Notes: generated by a model from the letters alone, not told the origin. A stretch of 64,000 nucleotides of DNA from Setophaga petechia (GCA_024362935.1 JANCRA010000030.1:6492096-6556095); one strand, 5' to 3'. Numbered from the stretch's first letter, positions 48,893-61,639 are shown. Program-made: numbers and translations.

Positions 48893-50334
48893 TGCTCCTG
48901 AGAGCTCCTTAAGCATCACAGGTGGATGTGGTGAGGGCTACAGAGGGATTTGTCCTCTCCTGGGTGAAGGTGGAGGTTCAGGCCAAGGTTTCATTCATCA
49001 TAAGCAGTCCCAGGAAGGAGGGAAGGAGGTTACTGTGCTGTCACCCACTTTTTCTGGCTCTGCAGACTCTTTGAGGTTCTATCAAACAGCCCTCAGTCCT
49101 AACCAGTGTCAGATCTTGCAGGAGAGCCTGAAGACACCCAAGGTCTGAGAGGTTTCTGGTTGGGTTTGAGAGCCACTTCTTAGAGGGAAAAAAACACTCC
49201 TGAAGAAAGTACCCAGGAGAAACCCACACAGCAGCACTGATCTTTGTGCTGAAGAAATGCTTCTAACTTTTTCCCCTTTAATAAAAATCTTCCTATAATG
49301 CACCAAGGATTTCCAATCCCCCCACCCCCAATTAAAAAATATAGAATTTTGTTTTCCAAAACTCATCCAAGTTGATGAGACCTTGTCATTACTCCTATTA
49401 GGAGACTGTAATTAAAAACAAATAGTCCCAGGGTGCTCTAGGTTTTGGCAGAGGCCTTGGCTTAAACACAATTCCATCAAGCAGAAGAGATCCCCAAAAG
49501 CAAAAGAAGTCCAGGACAGTTCTAAGACACCATTAAACAAATCACACCAGGTATGAGCTGTGTTTGAGCATCCTTGGCTGAGCAGAACAAACTCTCACCT
49601 CATCTACTCATTTTTCCTTGCTCAAATCTTGTTGGGTTTTTTCCCCTTTAATATTATTATTATTAATATTATTATTCTTTTTCTTCACTGTGCAGCTTCC
49701 CTTTGGCGTGGAGATCTAAAAGCTGCAGTCTTATTTTTGTGCAGCTTTCACCATTCACAACAGATGTCTAGTTTGTTTAAAATATTCAACAGCCTAATGA
49801 TTAATCAAGCAATTGCACCTACAAAAATATATAATTTTCTGCTGTGAGGCTTAAAAATCGTATTATCTGCTAGGAAAAAAAAAAAAAGGAACTTTTTCTC
49901 TCATTAAGAACCCTAAAAACCATCTGGGCTTTGTAAACTGAGACCTTTTGTTGTGGCTGGTTTCCCCCATTCCCCCCTTCCCAGCAAGGTGAGGAGCAGC
50001 TCCTCTGCAGCATCCTGGATTCCTGTCATCCTGCTTTGTCAGACTAATATCTTGTTTCTTAAGAAATCCTCCTCAAGGAGCAAGTCTCTGCTGTCACCTT
50101 CAGAAAATCCCTTTTGCAGCATTTCTGCCCAGAACTGACTCCAGGCACCAAGAGGAGACAAAACCCAAGGGCTGGGTCAGCAGGCACCAGGGCTGGGACA
50201 CAATTGCAGCTCCAGGACAGGGCTCATGGGACCCTCCTGAGTGCACCTGGAGCAGGACAACCCCTCAGTGTCACCCCAGGCTGGGGATGAAGCACTGAGA
50301 GCAGCCCTACAAGGAGGATTCAGAGCCCCAGGGT

Positions 50335-50660
50335 CTGGAGAGGGTCTGCAGGAAAGATGGGGAGGGCTCTTTATTATGAATTGTGGTGTTAGGAAGAGGG
50401 AGAATGGGTTTAAACTAAAAGAGAGCAGATTCAGATTAGCTGCAGGGAAGAAAACTTTTATAAAGAGTGCGATGAAATAGTGGCATGGTAAAACCACAAA
50501 GGTGATGGATGTCTCATCTGTGGGAACGTCCAAGGTCAGGCTGGAGGGGGCTTTGAGCAGCCTGACCTAGCAGATGTCCTTGCCCATGGCAGGGGGTTGG
50601 ACCAGATGACCTTTAAAGGTCCCTTCCAGCCCAAACCATTCTATGATTTGGCTCATAGAG
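50335..50660 (+). mobile_element. CR1 LINE 3' region, sense
   Basis: Typical CR1 end: tctggagagggtctgcagga early, then caggctggagggggctttga, gggttggaccagatgacctt, and the terminal cccaaaccattctatgattt. It lies in NTNG2 intron 2. Confidence 0.88.
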
Positions 50661-51770
50661 GCACAACCTCACCATGATGCCATTTTTTAGGACACCATGT
50701 CCTCAACGAGGCTCTCACACTTTGTCCCCTGGAGATTTGCCCTTTTGGACTGAGCTGGGGCTAAGCAAGGCTGCACAAACCCCAAAAAGTGCCCAACCAG
50801 GAGAGCTGGAGAGGCTGAAATCTGCAATGTTTAGTTGCTGTGAGGACACTCACGACTGATTTAATAGCGTGAGACTCAAAGTGAACTGGTTTATTTTAAG
50901 CTCACTGAGACCAAGTTTGCCTGGCTAATGCATCCTGACTTTTAGATTGAAGACTTAAATATCTCAAGACTTTGGACAGATTCTTTGGAGGACATAGAGC
51001 TTGGAGGAGGAAACCAGATTCAAAAATAATACCTGGAATTGTTTCAATAGTGCTATATCTGATCTTACCAGGACCAGGGGAGCAGCCAAAATGTGGCCAT
51101 CTGTTTCCGCTCCCCCCTGCCCTCCTGGCTGACTCCAAACCACCCCCCAAGCAGAAAAGGCATCAAGCATCCCACAGAGGAAGGACAACTCAATAAACCT
51201 AACCCCAAAAAGGAACACTTCATTTTAGCAGAGGAAGCTGTAGTGGTGTGACTCACTCGGTGGCTTTTGAGGCTCTCCCCCACCTTGTCACTTGCAGGTT
51301 ATTTTTGTGTTTGCCCTGTTACAACCGTGCACCTCTTGAGCCATTTTCCCCCCCTCCCCAGAGCATTAGGGTGGTTCAGGAGATCTTTGGGGGTGCTGCC
51401 TGCTGAGCTGAGCACATTCCCAGGCTGGGATACACGGGAGCCAGCAGGGATTGTGCACCTCCATTCCCCGGGATGAGCATATGGCAGCATTTTCACTCCT
51501 CTGCTCCCTGCTCCTGACCTGCCAGGACCTTCCCTGTTCCTCCAGACAGGACATGAGGAGGGAGATCATGCTTGATCAGACTCAGCTGCTCCCCTCACTG
51601 CTCCAGGGAAATCTGTCCCACCTCCCATCCTGGCCAGCCTTTTGTCTGGGTAACGTTCCCTTAGTGTGGCTTCATCACAGAGCCCTTTGTTTGTTTGATT
51701 TGGCCACTCCAAAGAAAGGTTTGGTAGGTAGGAGCATCATCCACAGCCCTGGAGGTGGCCATGGTGGCCA

Positions 51771-51980
51771 CAGCTCAAGGGGCAAATACCCAGTGAGATT
51801 CATCTCACACCAGCTCAAGAGGCAAAATCTCAGTGAGAATCATCTCACACCAGCACAAGGGACAAATATTCAGTGAGATTCATCTCACACCAGCTCAAGG
51901 GGGAAATCCTCAGTGAAATTCATCTCATATCAGCTCAAGGGGCAAAATCTCAGTGAGATTCATCTCACAGCAGCTCAAGG
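51771..51980. repeat. 40-bp minisatellite, 5.25 copies
   Basis: Units CAGCTCAAGGGGCAAATACC followed by CAGTGAGATTCATCTCACAC start at 51771, 51811, 51851, 51891 and 51931, with a partial sixth. The spacing is exactly 40 bp, and copies differ at several bases. Each unit contains a short palindrome-like GTGAGATTCATCTCAC, which could form a hairpin. Confidence 0.95.
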
Positions 51981-54900
51981 GCTGTGCCTGCTGCACACAA
52001 GGACAGGAAGGCTCATGGCAAGAGCTCTCTTGCCAGGACAGCTCTGAGACACAGACTCTGCTCAGACAGAGCAGCAGGGCAGGTTTGTCAGGGAGTTTTC
52101 TGCTGCCATCCCAAGCCAATCCTGCACCTGCTGCACCCTCCTTCAGACAAGTGGCAGAAATGGACCTCTGGGATGGTCTTTTCAGGGCTGTCATATTAAG
52201 CCATCTGTATGGCCACATTGACAGGAGGACCATACTGCAACACAATATGTTGCCTCAGCACAGGAAACACACTCAGAGCCCCCAGCACTTCAGCTGAGGG
52301 GGATTTTTGTGCCTTTTCCCTCAGCCACCACTGTAAAGCTGAGCTGAGAGGCAGCTCCATCCCCCAGCAGGAAGCTGTGTCTCATTAGCAGAGGTAAACA
52401 ATTCCTCTGAACGTGTCGAGTCAGGAGAGCATATTAAAGATGTCAATATCTCAGGGTTTTTTAATCCCTACTCCAGAACAGCTTGCTGTGGCAGGAGAGG
52501 GCCCCCCAGTGTGGCTCAGAGCCCCAGCACAGCCCAGCTGGCATCTCCCCCTCTTTGAGGGGCTTGTGGGGTGCCCTCACTTCTCAACCTCACCCACCCA
52601 AGCAAGCCCGAGCACTCCACTGATTTCCCTTGTTCAGTTATCACAGCTGCAAACTAAACAACTAACTAAATAAATAATCCAGCTATTTGATTTTAAAACA
52701 TCAACCCAAGCATTTGTTTGTGAGTAACCTCCCTGCTGCAGGGTGGGCACTCAGCAGCTCCAGTCCCAGCCCTTCCTTCCAGCACACACAGAGGTGACAA
52801 AAGACACACATGGCCCAAACTGAGGCAGTGACAGGAGAAACAAGCCCCAGCACAGCTTTTGCAGCTTCACTGCCAGGCAGGGGTGTGTCAGAGCAAGACT
52901 GGGTTGAAAACACTTTGAGTTTTGACCTGTTTTTCTCATGTGCTGCTTTCCCCGGCAGCCTCGTGCACACCAACACAGACACAACGTGTGCTGTATTTAC
53001 AGGAGTGCCCTGTGTCCCCAGGGCTGCCCCCCTGCACAGGAGCCTGGCTCTCACCTACAGATCAGCCACTCACTGCTCTGTTCTCCCCCTGTGCTGACAG
53101 AGCAGCCTCCTGCCTTATTTACACTGTGCTGCTCACATGCTGCTGCAGACACACAATTATTTGTGTCCTCAGGAGTTTCTCAGGGCTCCTGGGTGCTGTG
53201 GCCTCCAGTGACTTTGCAAACAGTGCACATCTCTGAGCTCTGAGGAGGCACCAAAGGCCCATTTTACACACATGGAGTGGAGAAGCTCTAAGTAGTTTCC
53301 AAAAGACTTTTGGTTGCCTGGCAGGAGGTGGCAAAGCCCAGATTTTCCAGAGCACTTTGTGTTACTCAGAGGTTTCCATGTTCAAAGCACAGCCCCCACT
53401 TTGCACCCGAGAGCATCCTCTTGTACCAGCCAGATCCCCTCCTCTGGGGGTGCCCAGGGCACCCTAAAAGCACTCACAGCACTCACACTCCAGCAGTTCC
53501 CTGGGGCAAAGCCAGCCATGGGCACAGGAGCAGCCTCTTCCCACACCTGCAGCAGCCAGACACACCCAGCCTGCTCAGATCCAGCCTGCAGTCATTTATT
53601 TGGAGCCTCCAGGTACCAATATCAGCTCCCCACACCCTGGCACAGCCCTGGCACTGCAGGAAGCCCCCAGGCCAGGCAGGAACACGCTGATCCCACACAC
53701 AGCACCTCCCCATGGCTCCCAACCACGCACAGAGCACCCACAAACCAAAGCACAGCACCCAGCTCGGCCTTACCTTGAGAGCTGCTGTGCTCAGGAGAGC
53801 CAGACCTCACCTCCAGCAGGCTCCTCACCTCCAGCCAGCAGCTCTGAGCAGCCCCAGCTGCTTTATCACCTCCTCCTCCTCCTCTGCCAGGTGCCTCTGC
53901 CTTCCTGAGCAGGGTCCCACAGCAGCAGAGCCTGCTGTCATACCAATCCCTCTCCCTCCCCAATCCTTTGGATTTCGATTCTGAGAGGGAGGCAAAGTGA
54001 CAGCAAAGAGATGCTTCATATGCAAAAAAACCAGATTTGCAGCGTGTTGCAGAGTTTTTTTGTGGTCTGTACCCAGCAGAACACAGCCCTACACAATCCC
54101 CAAGGCAGGGGTGAGCCACGTGCTCACTCCTGGAGGCACAGGCTGCAGGGCAGTGGTGCTGGGCTTGGACAAATACATGGGTGAGCAATACATGCACTGG
54201 CACAGCTGCCCACCCCCAAAACTTCAACATGACCTTGACACTGTGTCCTAGTGCAGCTCAGCACGTGGGGATGTGGAGGTTAAAGAGATCTTTTGTCCCT
54301 GCAATACACACCAGCCTGGCTGTGTGGGCAGAATGGGATGGTTGGATGTTCTCTCACACTGCTCAGGCCTGGAGGCAGTGGACATTGTCACCTGGGTAGG
54401 ATGAGCCATCCTTCCCACCCCATTCCCTCTGGGCAGGAGCACAAATCTCTGCTCTCTCTGCTACTGTTCAGTTCTGTCCCATGTTGGAGCTGGAGAAATT
54501 GAGTTTCCCTCCTCTAGCTGTGCTCAGAGGCACTGGGACAGCTGGCACTGGGCTGTCCCAGCCTTTTCAGCATCAGGAGCCATGAGAGGCAGGGTGTGCC
54601 TGGGGGATTGCAGCCATTCAGTTCCTCCAAGGCTGCAGGGATGAGCACAGCTTTCCTAGGCTTGTAAATCAGCCAAGCTTAACCCAGGTTTCTCAGAGAC
54701 CATCTCAAGGAAGGAGCTTTCTATGAAAATTGCCCCGTGCCAAATTGAAAAGCCCTTTCCCAAAGGGCCTTTCAGAGGAAGCAGCTCAGCCGTTCTTAGA
54801 GCTGAGGCAAAGCCACATCTTTCTGCCTTAAATTCCCTCTCAGAACCAGCATCCTCCAGAGCCCTGGCACCCTCCAGCCCTGCCCAGCAGTTAAGGCTTG

Positions 54901-55089
54901 ACCTAAGCAGCCAAACCAGGTCCTGTGTGCCCACGCTGCCCACGCTGTGCCCAGGCTTTGCTGTCCTCTCAGGTGACCCGTTGTGGTGTGATGCCAGGGT
55001 TTGCCTCAGATACCCCGGGTTTCTCCCTGAAGATTCCTTGCCCAGGTGTGTCAATCATCCCTCCTTTCCACACCCTGACACATGCTGAG

Positions 55090-55440
55090 CGCTGTCTGTC
55101 AGTCCTGGCATTCCAGAAGGGTGATTGGCAGAATTCAAAAGATGCCCTCTACCCCTGGGGGGACATTGGGCCATCCAGGTGTCCTTTGTCCCTTGAGACC
55201 TCCTCTCCTGTACCTGGTTGGTGACTCCTTACCCCTCCCTCCCCCTCTCCCCGGGGTTCAAAGGAGCAGCAGCCACGGGCTCAGGGAGTTCTGTTGGAGC
55301 TGTTGCTGGATCCAGAGGCCTGTGGGCCAGAATAAAGCTCTGGATCCAAACCCTCCATCAGAACCGACTCCTTCCCTTCACCATCACCCTAAAACTTCTC
55401 TGCCAGAGGTAACCCTGAGGAGCAGACCCTGTTACAGGGA
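55090..55440 (+). mobile_element. LTR fragment of a passerine-type endogenous retrovirus
   Basis: It contains the segments ttggtgactccttacccctc, cagcagccacgggctcaggg and agttctgttggagctgttgc, and then the polyadenylation signal in agaataaagctctggatcc. I recognise this order from LTRs common in songbird genomes. Ends are not clear and no duplication was found, so it is a truncated copy in sense orientation. Confidence 0.6.
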
Positions 55441-55504
55441 AAGCTCCATCCCCAGCCACCAGAGCTCCTGAATGCCTAAACTTGTCTCCACGTGCCCAGC
55501 TGAA

Positions 55505-55875
55505 GCACACAGCCAACCAAGGGGTGAAACACCACACACCCAGCCAGCCAAAAGTGTCTTTGAGGTCACACCACACATCAGCCAGCCAAAAGTGGGTGAA
55601 ACACCACACATCCAGCTAGCCAAGGGTGTCTTTGAGGTCACACCACACACCCAGCCAGCCAAAAGTGTCACTGGGGTGAAACACCACACATCTAGCCAGC
55701 CAAAAGTGGATGAAACACCACACATCCAGCTAGCCAAGGGTGTCTTTGAGGTCACACCACACACCCAGCCAGCCAAAAGTGGGCGAAACACCACACATCC
55801 AGCTAGCCAAGGGTGTCTTTGAGGTCACATCACACACCCAGCCAGCCAAAAGTGTCTCTGGGGTGAAAACACCAC
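55505..55875. repeat. Higher-order minisatellite just upstream of NTNG2 exon 3
   Basis: Units built from CACACACCCAGCCAGCCAAA followed by AGTGTCTTTGAGGTCAC or AGTGGGTGAAAC alternate, with a basic period of about 37-41 bp. The variant CCAGCTAGCCAAGGGTGTC occurs at 55612, 55726 and 55799 (spacings 114 and 73 bp), which shows a two- to three-unit higher-order pattern. The array ends about 100 bp before the exon 3 acceptor and starts about 65 bp after the LTR fragment. Confidence 0.92.
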
Positions 55876-55978
55876 AGCTGCCACTATTTGGTCAAGCAGC
55901 AAGGGCCAGACAAGCTCAGGCACGTCCCATACACAATATTGCTGACTATTCCAACAGTGACCATTGCTGTCGTTCCAG

Positions 55979-56622
55979 GAGAACCCGTACCTGTGCAGCG
56001 ACGAGTGCGACGCCTCCAACCCCGACCTGGCGCACCCGCCCAAGCTGATGTTCGACAGCGAGGACGAGGGCCTGGCCACCTACTGGCAGAGCGTGACCTG
56101 GCGCCGGTACCCGGAGCCCCTGCTGGCCAACATCACCCTGTCCTGGAACAAGAGCATCGAGCTCACCGACGACATCGTCATCACCTTCGAGTACGGGCGC
56201 CCCACCATCATGATGCTGGAGAAGTCTCTGGACAACGGGAGGACTTGGCACCCGTACCAGTATTATGCAGACGACTGCATGGAGGCCTTCAGCATGCCAG
56301 CAAGGAGGGTCAGGGACCTCTCCACCACCAGTGCCAACAGGGTCCTCTGCACCGAGGAGTATTCCCGCTGGGCGGGCTCCAAGAAGGAGAAGACCGTCCG
56401 GTTTGAGGTGCGGGATCGCTTCGCCATCTTCGCCGGCCCCGACCTCAAGAACATGGACAACCTGTACACGCGGCTGGAGAGCGCCAAAGGGCTCAAGGAC
56501 TTCTTCACCGTCACCGACCTGCGCATGAGGCTGCTGAGGCCTGCCCTGGGTGGCACCTACGTGCAGAGGGAGAACTTGTACAAGTATTTCTACGCCGTCT
56601 CCAACATCGAAGTCACCGGCAG
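55979..56622 (+). CDS. NTNG2: NTNG2 coding exon 3 (laminin N-terminal domain)
   Basis: This 644-bp exon encodes residues 72-285 of netrin-G2, the bulk of the laminin N-terminal (domain VI) globule that contacts the NGL-2 leucine-rich repeats. The translation opens [20 protein letters not shown], contains [10 protein letters not shown] with two N-glycosylation sequons (N122 and N128), and includes [20 protein letters not shown] and [20 protein letters not shown]. It ends NIEVTG plus AG of an Arg codon. It follows the human NTNG2 sequence closely and clearly differs from NTNG1. The acceptor is CGTTCCAG (AG at 55977-55978) and the donor GTAATG from 56623. The EGF-like modules and GPI signal are not in the window. 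Codon third positions are strongly GC-biased. The 172-aa frame on the same strand and the minus-strand frames are shadows. Confidence 0.97.
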
Positions 56623-58129
56623 GTAATGGCTGCTGGGTTTCTTTGGGCGTCGCTTCTCGGAGGGATCCTTGCTGGAAAACTGAGCCATCAGCGTTTCTGC
56701 CGACCTAGAGATAACCATTTGTCCCTCTAACACCCCTTCCCCCCAGGCAGGGCAGCAGATGTGTCCTTGCAGGGAATGGCAGGGGCACCTCCAAGGCTGT
56801 GTCCTCCTGCAGCTGGTGCTGAGGGAGCTGGGACGTGGCTTGGATGGACACTCAGGGTCTGAGCTCCCTCCAATCTCCTGTCCCAGCTGTGCAAACACAG
56901 CCAGCCTTTACCCAGATGTCTCAGGGGTGATGCTGGTGGATATGGGGTGTGGAATGAGGCTCACCCTACTAAACTCCAGCTGCCTGCCAGTACAAGCAGG
57001 GCGGGTCACCCCAGTCAGTCCTGCACACCCTGAGCAGCCCCAGCCCTGGCAGATGAAGTCTGGGGTAAGGGTAAACCCCCTGACACATCTGGGGCAGAGG
57101 AAGCAGGAGGGGGTTTGTTTCTCCTGGGCTTTGTTTTTCATTTCCCTATACGATGCCATATGTTACATTATGACATCAGCTGAAAAAGCAAAGTAAGGTG
57201 GAAAAGTGCCGAGATGGCTGATTTCCCATCCAGCTTGTGAGAGACTTACAGGAGAGAGGGGAAAAATCTCCCCATCACCCACCCCATGCTAACAAGCATC
57301 ACCACAGCGACAGAGGAGCCGTTTGTATCGCTTCCAAACGGTTTGCTTCTGAGACTTGCAAGTAGAAATGTTTGCAGGTGCCACTGAGGCTGGCTTTGAA
57401 CAGGCTCCAAGGGGAAGGAAGCTGCAGTGAGGGATGGGAGAGCCCTTTCCACCCGCCAGGGCAGGCAGGAGGCAGCAGTGAGGGTCTTTCTCATTGCGTG
57501 GTGCCTGTCTGGGATGAGCAGCTGTGGCTCTCAGCTGGGCTGGGGGCATTTGGGTGCCCACCGTGGGGATTGTTCAGGGAGGAGCCCTGGGGGGCTCAGG
57601 GACATGGGCAGAGGAGTGGGAGAGCACCTCCACACGTGTCTGGTAAATTAGGACTCAGTGTTTGATGTCAGTGCTTGTGCAATGAGCTTTGGCTTCCAGG
57701 ATCAGCGCAGATAACCAAGGACTTGTTACTGCTCCCACAGCAGGGTGGGAGGTGCTTGGTGCTTCAAAAAGTTAAAATACCCTTGGTGTCCCGTGAACAC
57801 CCTCCTCCTCCGAGCCATTTACCTTTCCTGCCTGCCTTGAGCAGAATTTGTTGGTTCAGTACTTTGGCTTTGAGGCCGTGCTGGTGGGATTCTCCCCAAA
57901 CCAGCGCCTTGCTCTCAGTTGTCCTCCTCCCTCCTCCCCAGCCCCACATCAGCTTTTTAATACCAAATTCAATACCAAATTCTATACCATTTAATAGTGA
58001 CAGGGCTTAGTTCAAGACAGAAAATCCCTAAAAATTCAGTGCAAAGAGGCAGCTAGGGAAGGAGAGGAAAAACCCTCTCCAACACACCCAGGGCTGGAGC
58101 AGCCGCAACCTCTACGAGACATCCAAAAT

Positions 58130-58420
58130 TCCACCTCCACCGCGAGGGCAGCTGGGGGCGGGCACGGCCGGGCTGCCGGCGCCCCGTGCAAGCTGCAATG
58201 CTGCTTTTTAGCCGTGGCCAAGTCGGGACAGGTCGGGGTTTGTTGGCCGATGCCCGGCGGGCGCTCCCGGCGCTGGCGCGGTGCCGCCGTGGCCGCCTGC
58301 CCGCGGCTGCTGCAGCGCAGCGGCTCCGGCTCCGCTCCTGGCTCCGTTCCCCAAAAACTGCCCGGCCGCAGCCTGCTGGGCACGCCCCGAGCTAATCCTG
58401 CAGGGCCGCCGCGAGGAGAG
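58130..58420. other. Intronic CpG-rich block
   Basis: About 290 bases of CpG-dense sequence in intron 3, well set off from its surroundings. Open frames exist on both strands but none resembles a known protein. It may be an alternative promoter or a regulatory element. Confidence 0.45.
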
Positions 58421-61400
58421 GGTTTTTCCTTGGCTGGGAGCTGGGAAAAGGCTGAAATCTGCTTTTGTCAGCCTGAACTCCCGAGTTCTGAGCTGCAGGA
58501 AGATGCTGCTTGTGCTGCTTCAGCTTGCTGGGTTGGTTCCCAGGGGAGAGGGACACTCATCCTGGACAGGGAAGAGGTCAGTCCTGTCCTCTGCTGACTT
58601 TTCCATCCCCCATGGGCATAGGTGAGCAGCTGAGGAGCTGTGGATAAGTGGTGTATAAGATGGAGAAGCTCCCTGTGAATTAACTCTGCTCCTGTGATTA
58701 TTCCAGTCCCAGCAAGCAGGTTTTTGCACTGAAAAGCAATCTAATTCCAGCTGTAAGCAAAGCCAGTTACAGTGCAGGGACTAAAACCAAATTAAATCTA
58801 GTGTATGGCTCAACAAGGGATGGGTTATTGAGGGGAAGAGAGGAGAAATCAATGTGAGCCTGACAGGAGCAGTGTGCAGGGAAGGGGGGAGGCAGGGTAG
58901 GCAGGGATGGGGATGGACACACAGTGCTTCTTCCAGGGCATGGTGGAGGAACAGCAGGAAAGTGCCTAGAAAAAACTGGGGTGGTGTTAGGGATCCACTA
59001 CAGGGGGCAGGGAAACAAGAGGAAAGATGATTGTGAAGAAATGAGGGGTGAAGGGCAAAACACAACCAGAAAATCCCACCTGGAAAGCAGAGTGAGCAGC
59101 CCCAGGGGCTGAAAGAGCTGTGCCTGGCCACAGTGTCAGGCAGTGTGTGCCCTCTGTGTGTGGCATTGGGATTTTGGCAGTGCCCACAGAGTGATGAGGC
59201 ACTTGGCGGCTCATTTCCAGCTGGAGTTCATGATCAAGGGAAGAGAAAACTCTTTGCCCTCAGAGCAGACCACAAGCCCAGGTGTTTTCTTGTGCTGCTG
59301 CCTTACCTGGTGGGCTCAGAGCTTTCTGTGATCCCCTCAGTCCACGTACTCCTGGCCCCCATCCTTCACACCTCAGCATAACACCGAGGAGAACCCCTCA
59401 CCACCGTCTCCCAGAGCTTTTGGGGAAAACAAGAAAGAGAGCAAAGGACATGGGGACAAGGGGAAAGAGTTTTCTGCCTTCCCTTATCCTCTAGGCCAGA
59501 GGACCTGGTGAATCCTGGGGGTCACTGCTTCATTCCTGGGCATGGGGACAGTGGGCTGCTCCCTCAGGGTCTCCTCTGCATCTCCTCAGCCAGGTCCATC
59601 TCTCTGTTCATGGCTGACAGTTTATTTTTACTCTCTTTATTCTCAGTATCTTTTTCTTTTCTTGTTTTCCCCCCTCTCCTTTCTTCTCCCATCCTGTCCC
59701 TATTGATCTGCAGAGTAACTGGAGATGCTGAAGAGTCAGGACAGGAATAGACAGGAGCAAGCCCTTGGTCTGTGTGCTGTGTGTGTGCCAGGCAGGCTGG
59801 GGAAGGGAAGTGGAAGGACTTTTCCCCACAGATCTCTCTATTCACTGCTCAATTTTCTCCTCGGTGCAGCAGCGAGCTCAGGCACGGGTGAATGAGCTTT
59901 CCCTGGCTGCCAGGGCTGTGGTGAGAGCCACTGGTTGTGCTTCCATGGCACTCTGGGGTCTCTCTGGAGTAATTTGCTCCCCTTCAGAACGTCAGTCAGC
60001 GCCGTGCTCAGCAGGGCACACTCCATCACGGAGACATTAATAAGCTGTAATTGAAGTTAATGTGCCATGGCCAGGACATGTGGATCCAGTTAGGAGAAAT
60101 CAGATTGAGCAGAAGTGAATCAATTTTAGGCTGGTTATTAGGATTTCTCCCCTCTGTCCTGCCCTGCCCCAGTGCGTGCACTGTCTGTCTGTCTGTCCAT
60201 CCTGCTGGTGATGAGCAGTCCCTGGAGGAAGGCAGGAGGAAGGAGCATCCCTCATCACTGAGCAGCTCCAAGGAACAGAGCCTCCTCTTGGGATGTGCTC
60301 ACACCAAAGAGGCACCAGCAAGATGAGGTTTCTGGTTTTGAAGTAGCATTTCCTTTCCTCCAACTGCTCTTCTAAAGCTTTCCTTACACCAAAAATTTTA
60401 AGGAAAAGGCCCTTTGTGCTCCCCTGCTTCTTCCCCTGGTGTGTTCTCAGTGCAGTCTCATGCACGGATGCTCTCCAGGAGGATTTTCTCTCCACAAGAC
60501 TTGGACAGTTGGTGCTGGTGGAGCAGAGCAGCTTTGGCCAGGCTGTTATGCTGGTGCCACAGCCAGGATCAGGCACTCCAGACCTGCAGGACCAAGGCCA
60601 CCCCCAAAAGCACCTCCTGCAATAAAAGGAGCTGGAAATGGTCAGTGGTACCCACATGCAGGGGGTGTATTTTTCTGCATTTGTGGTGAGTTTTGAGATG
60701 TGGAGATGATTGATGCTGCATTGCTGCTAAAGATGAATGAATTCCTGGTCACTGCCTCCCTCTCTCAATGAAGGCAGCTCAGTGCACTTCCCTGGTGGCT
60801 GTAGCTCAGCTCAAACCAGGGGTGCCAGCACAAAGCACATCCCCAATGCCCCTGAGCTGCTTTGCCCTGGCTGGACATTCCTTCTTCTGGCTCTGTTGTG
60901 AGAGACCTTCCAGCTGATCTTGACTTCTCCAGCAAAGCTGTCTTTAAATTGGAGAAAAGCTTTGGTCTGTGGAAGAGTCTCTGAGGGTCTCAGATTTTGT
61001 GTGGAGGTTGGTGAGCATCTCTCCCTGAGGAGCAAGGTGGGACCTGCCCCAAAGGGGAACAGGCAGGACCTGAGGTGAATGATCTGTGAGAGCAATGGCT
61101 TCCCCAGCTGAGCCTGGTCAATCCCACTTCTGGGGCATCACTCCCAGAACAGCCACAGGCTCACCCAAACATCCCCCAAGAACAAGCCCAAATGCCCCTG
61201 CAGCCCTCAGCCAGCTGCTGCCCACACTTGGCAGCTTTGGGATGGCCACAAAAACCTGGGCAAGCACTGCCTGTGTCTGTCCCTGCTCCTTCCCCTGCAG
61301 CTCCTGGCAGACAGAACTCGGGTCCCAGGAGGCAGCAGCAGCATCCTCGTGTCAAGGACAGCCAGGTCTGTGCCAGCAGTGTTCCTGGACCCGTCCTCTC

Positions 61401-61639
61401 CTCCATGCTGGGCAGCCCCAGGGCTGGATGGCTGAGCTTCCCTGGCATTCCTCCAGGCTGGAATTAGCTTGAGTTCCAGCAAAACCTTGCTGTTGGTCAT
61501 ACAGTTAAATTAAGTTAATGTGCAGCAACTGTTTGCTGGAGTCCTGCAAAGGTTTCGACTCCCACTGCAGCAAGGTGGGGAGGAAACTCTGAGTGGGAGG
61601 GAGGGAGAAACCCTGAGAGCTCCTCCCTCCCCCAGACAC

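Larger units (their letters stand above)
37197..55978 (+). other. NTNG2: NTNG2 intron 2
   Basis: An 18.8-kb intron between the two coding exons. It has no further exon that I recognise. It is unusually rich in tandem repeats of different unit lengths (32, 45, 81, 29, 40 and about 37/73 bp), and carries one CR1 and one LTR fragment near its 3' end. The many open frames of 60-250 codons are chance frames in GC-rich or repetitive sequence. Confidence 0.9.

Noticed and set aside
48102..48919. Large minus-strand ORFs (249 and 233 codons) of repeating GHPRPFCF / DTQGPSAS peptides
   Set aside because: They are produced by the 29-bp minisatellite, which has no stops in several frames at once. A 29-bp unit cannot keep one reading frame, and different frames give equally long products.
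53622..54230. A 202-codon minus-strand ORF in NTNG2 intron 2
   Set aside because: No family resemblance; low-complexity glycine and cysteine-rich parts; it lies within an intron without supporting signals.
55888..56406. A 172-codon plus-strand ORF overlapping NTNG2 exon 3
   Set aside because: It is the shifted frame of the GC-rich exon. The NTNG2 frame is clearly homologous.
60100..60657. A 185-codon minus-strand ORF in NTNG2 intron 3
   Set aside because: No similarity that I recognise and no coding-like composition; the opposite strand has similar frames.
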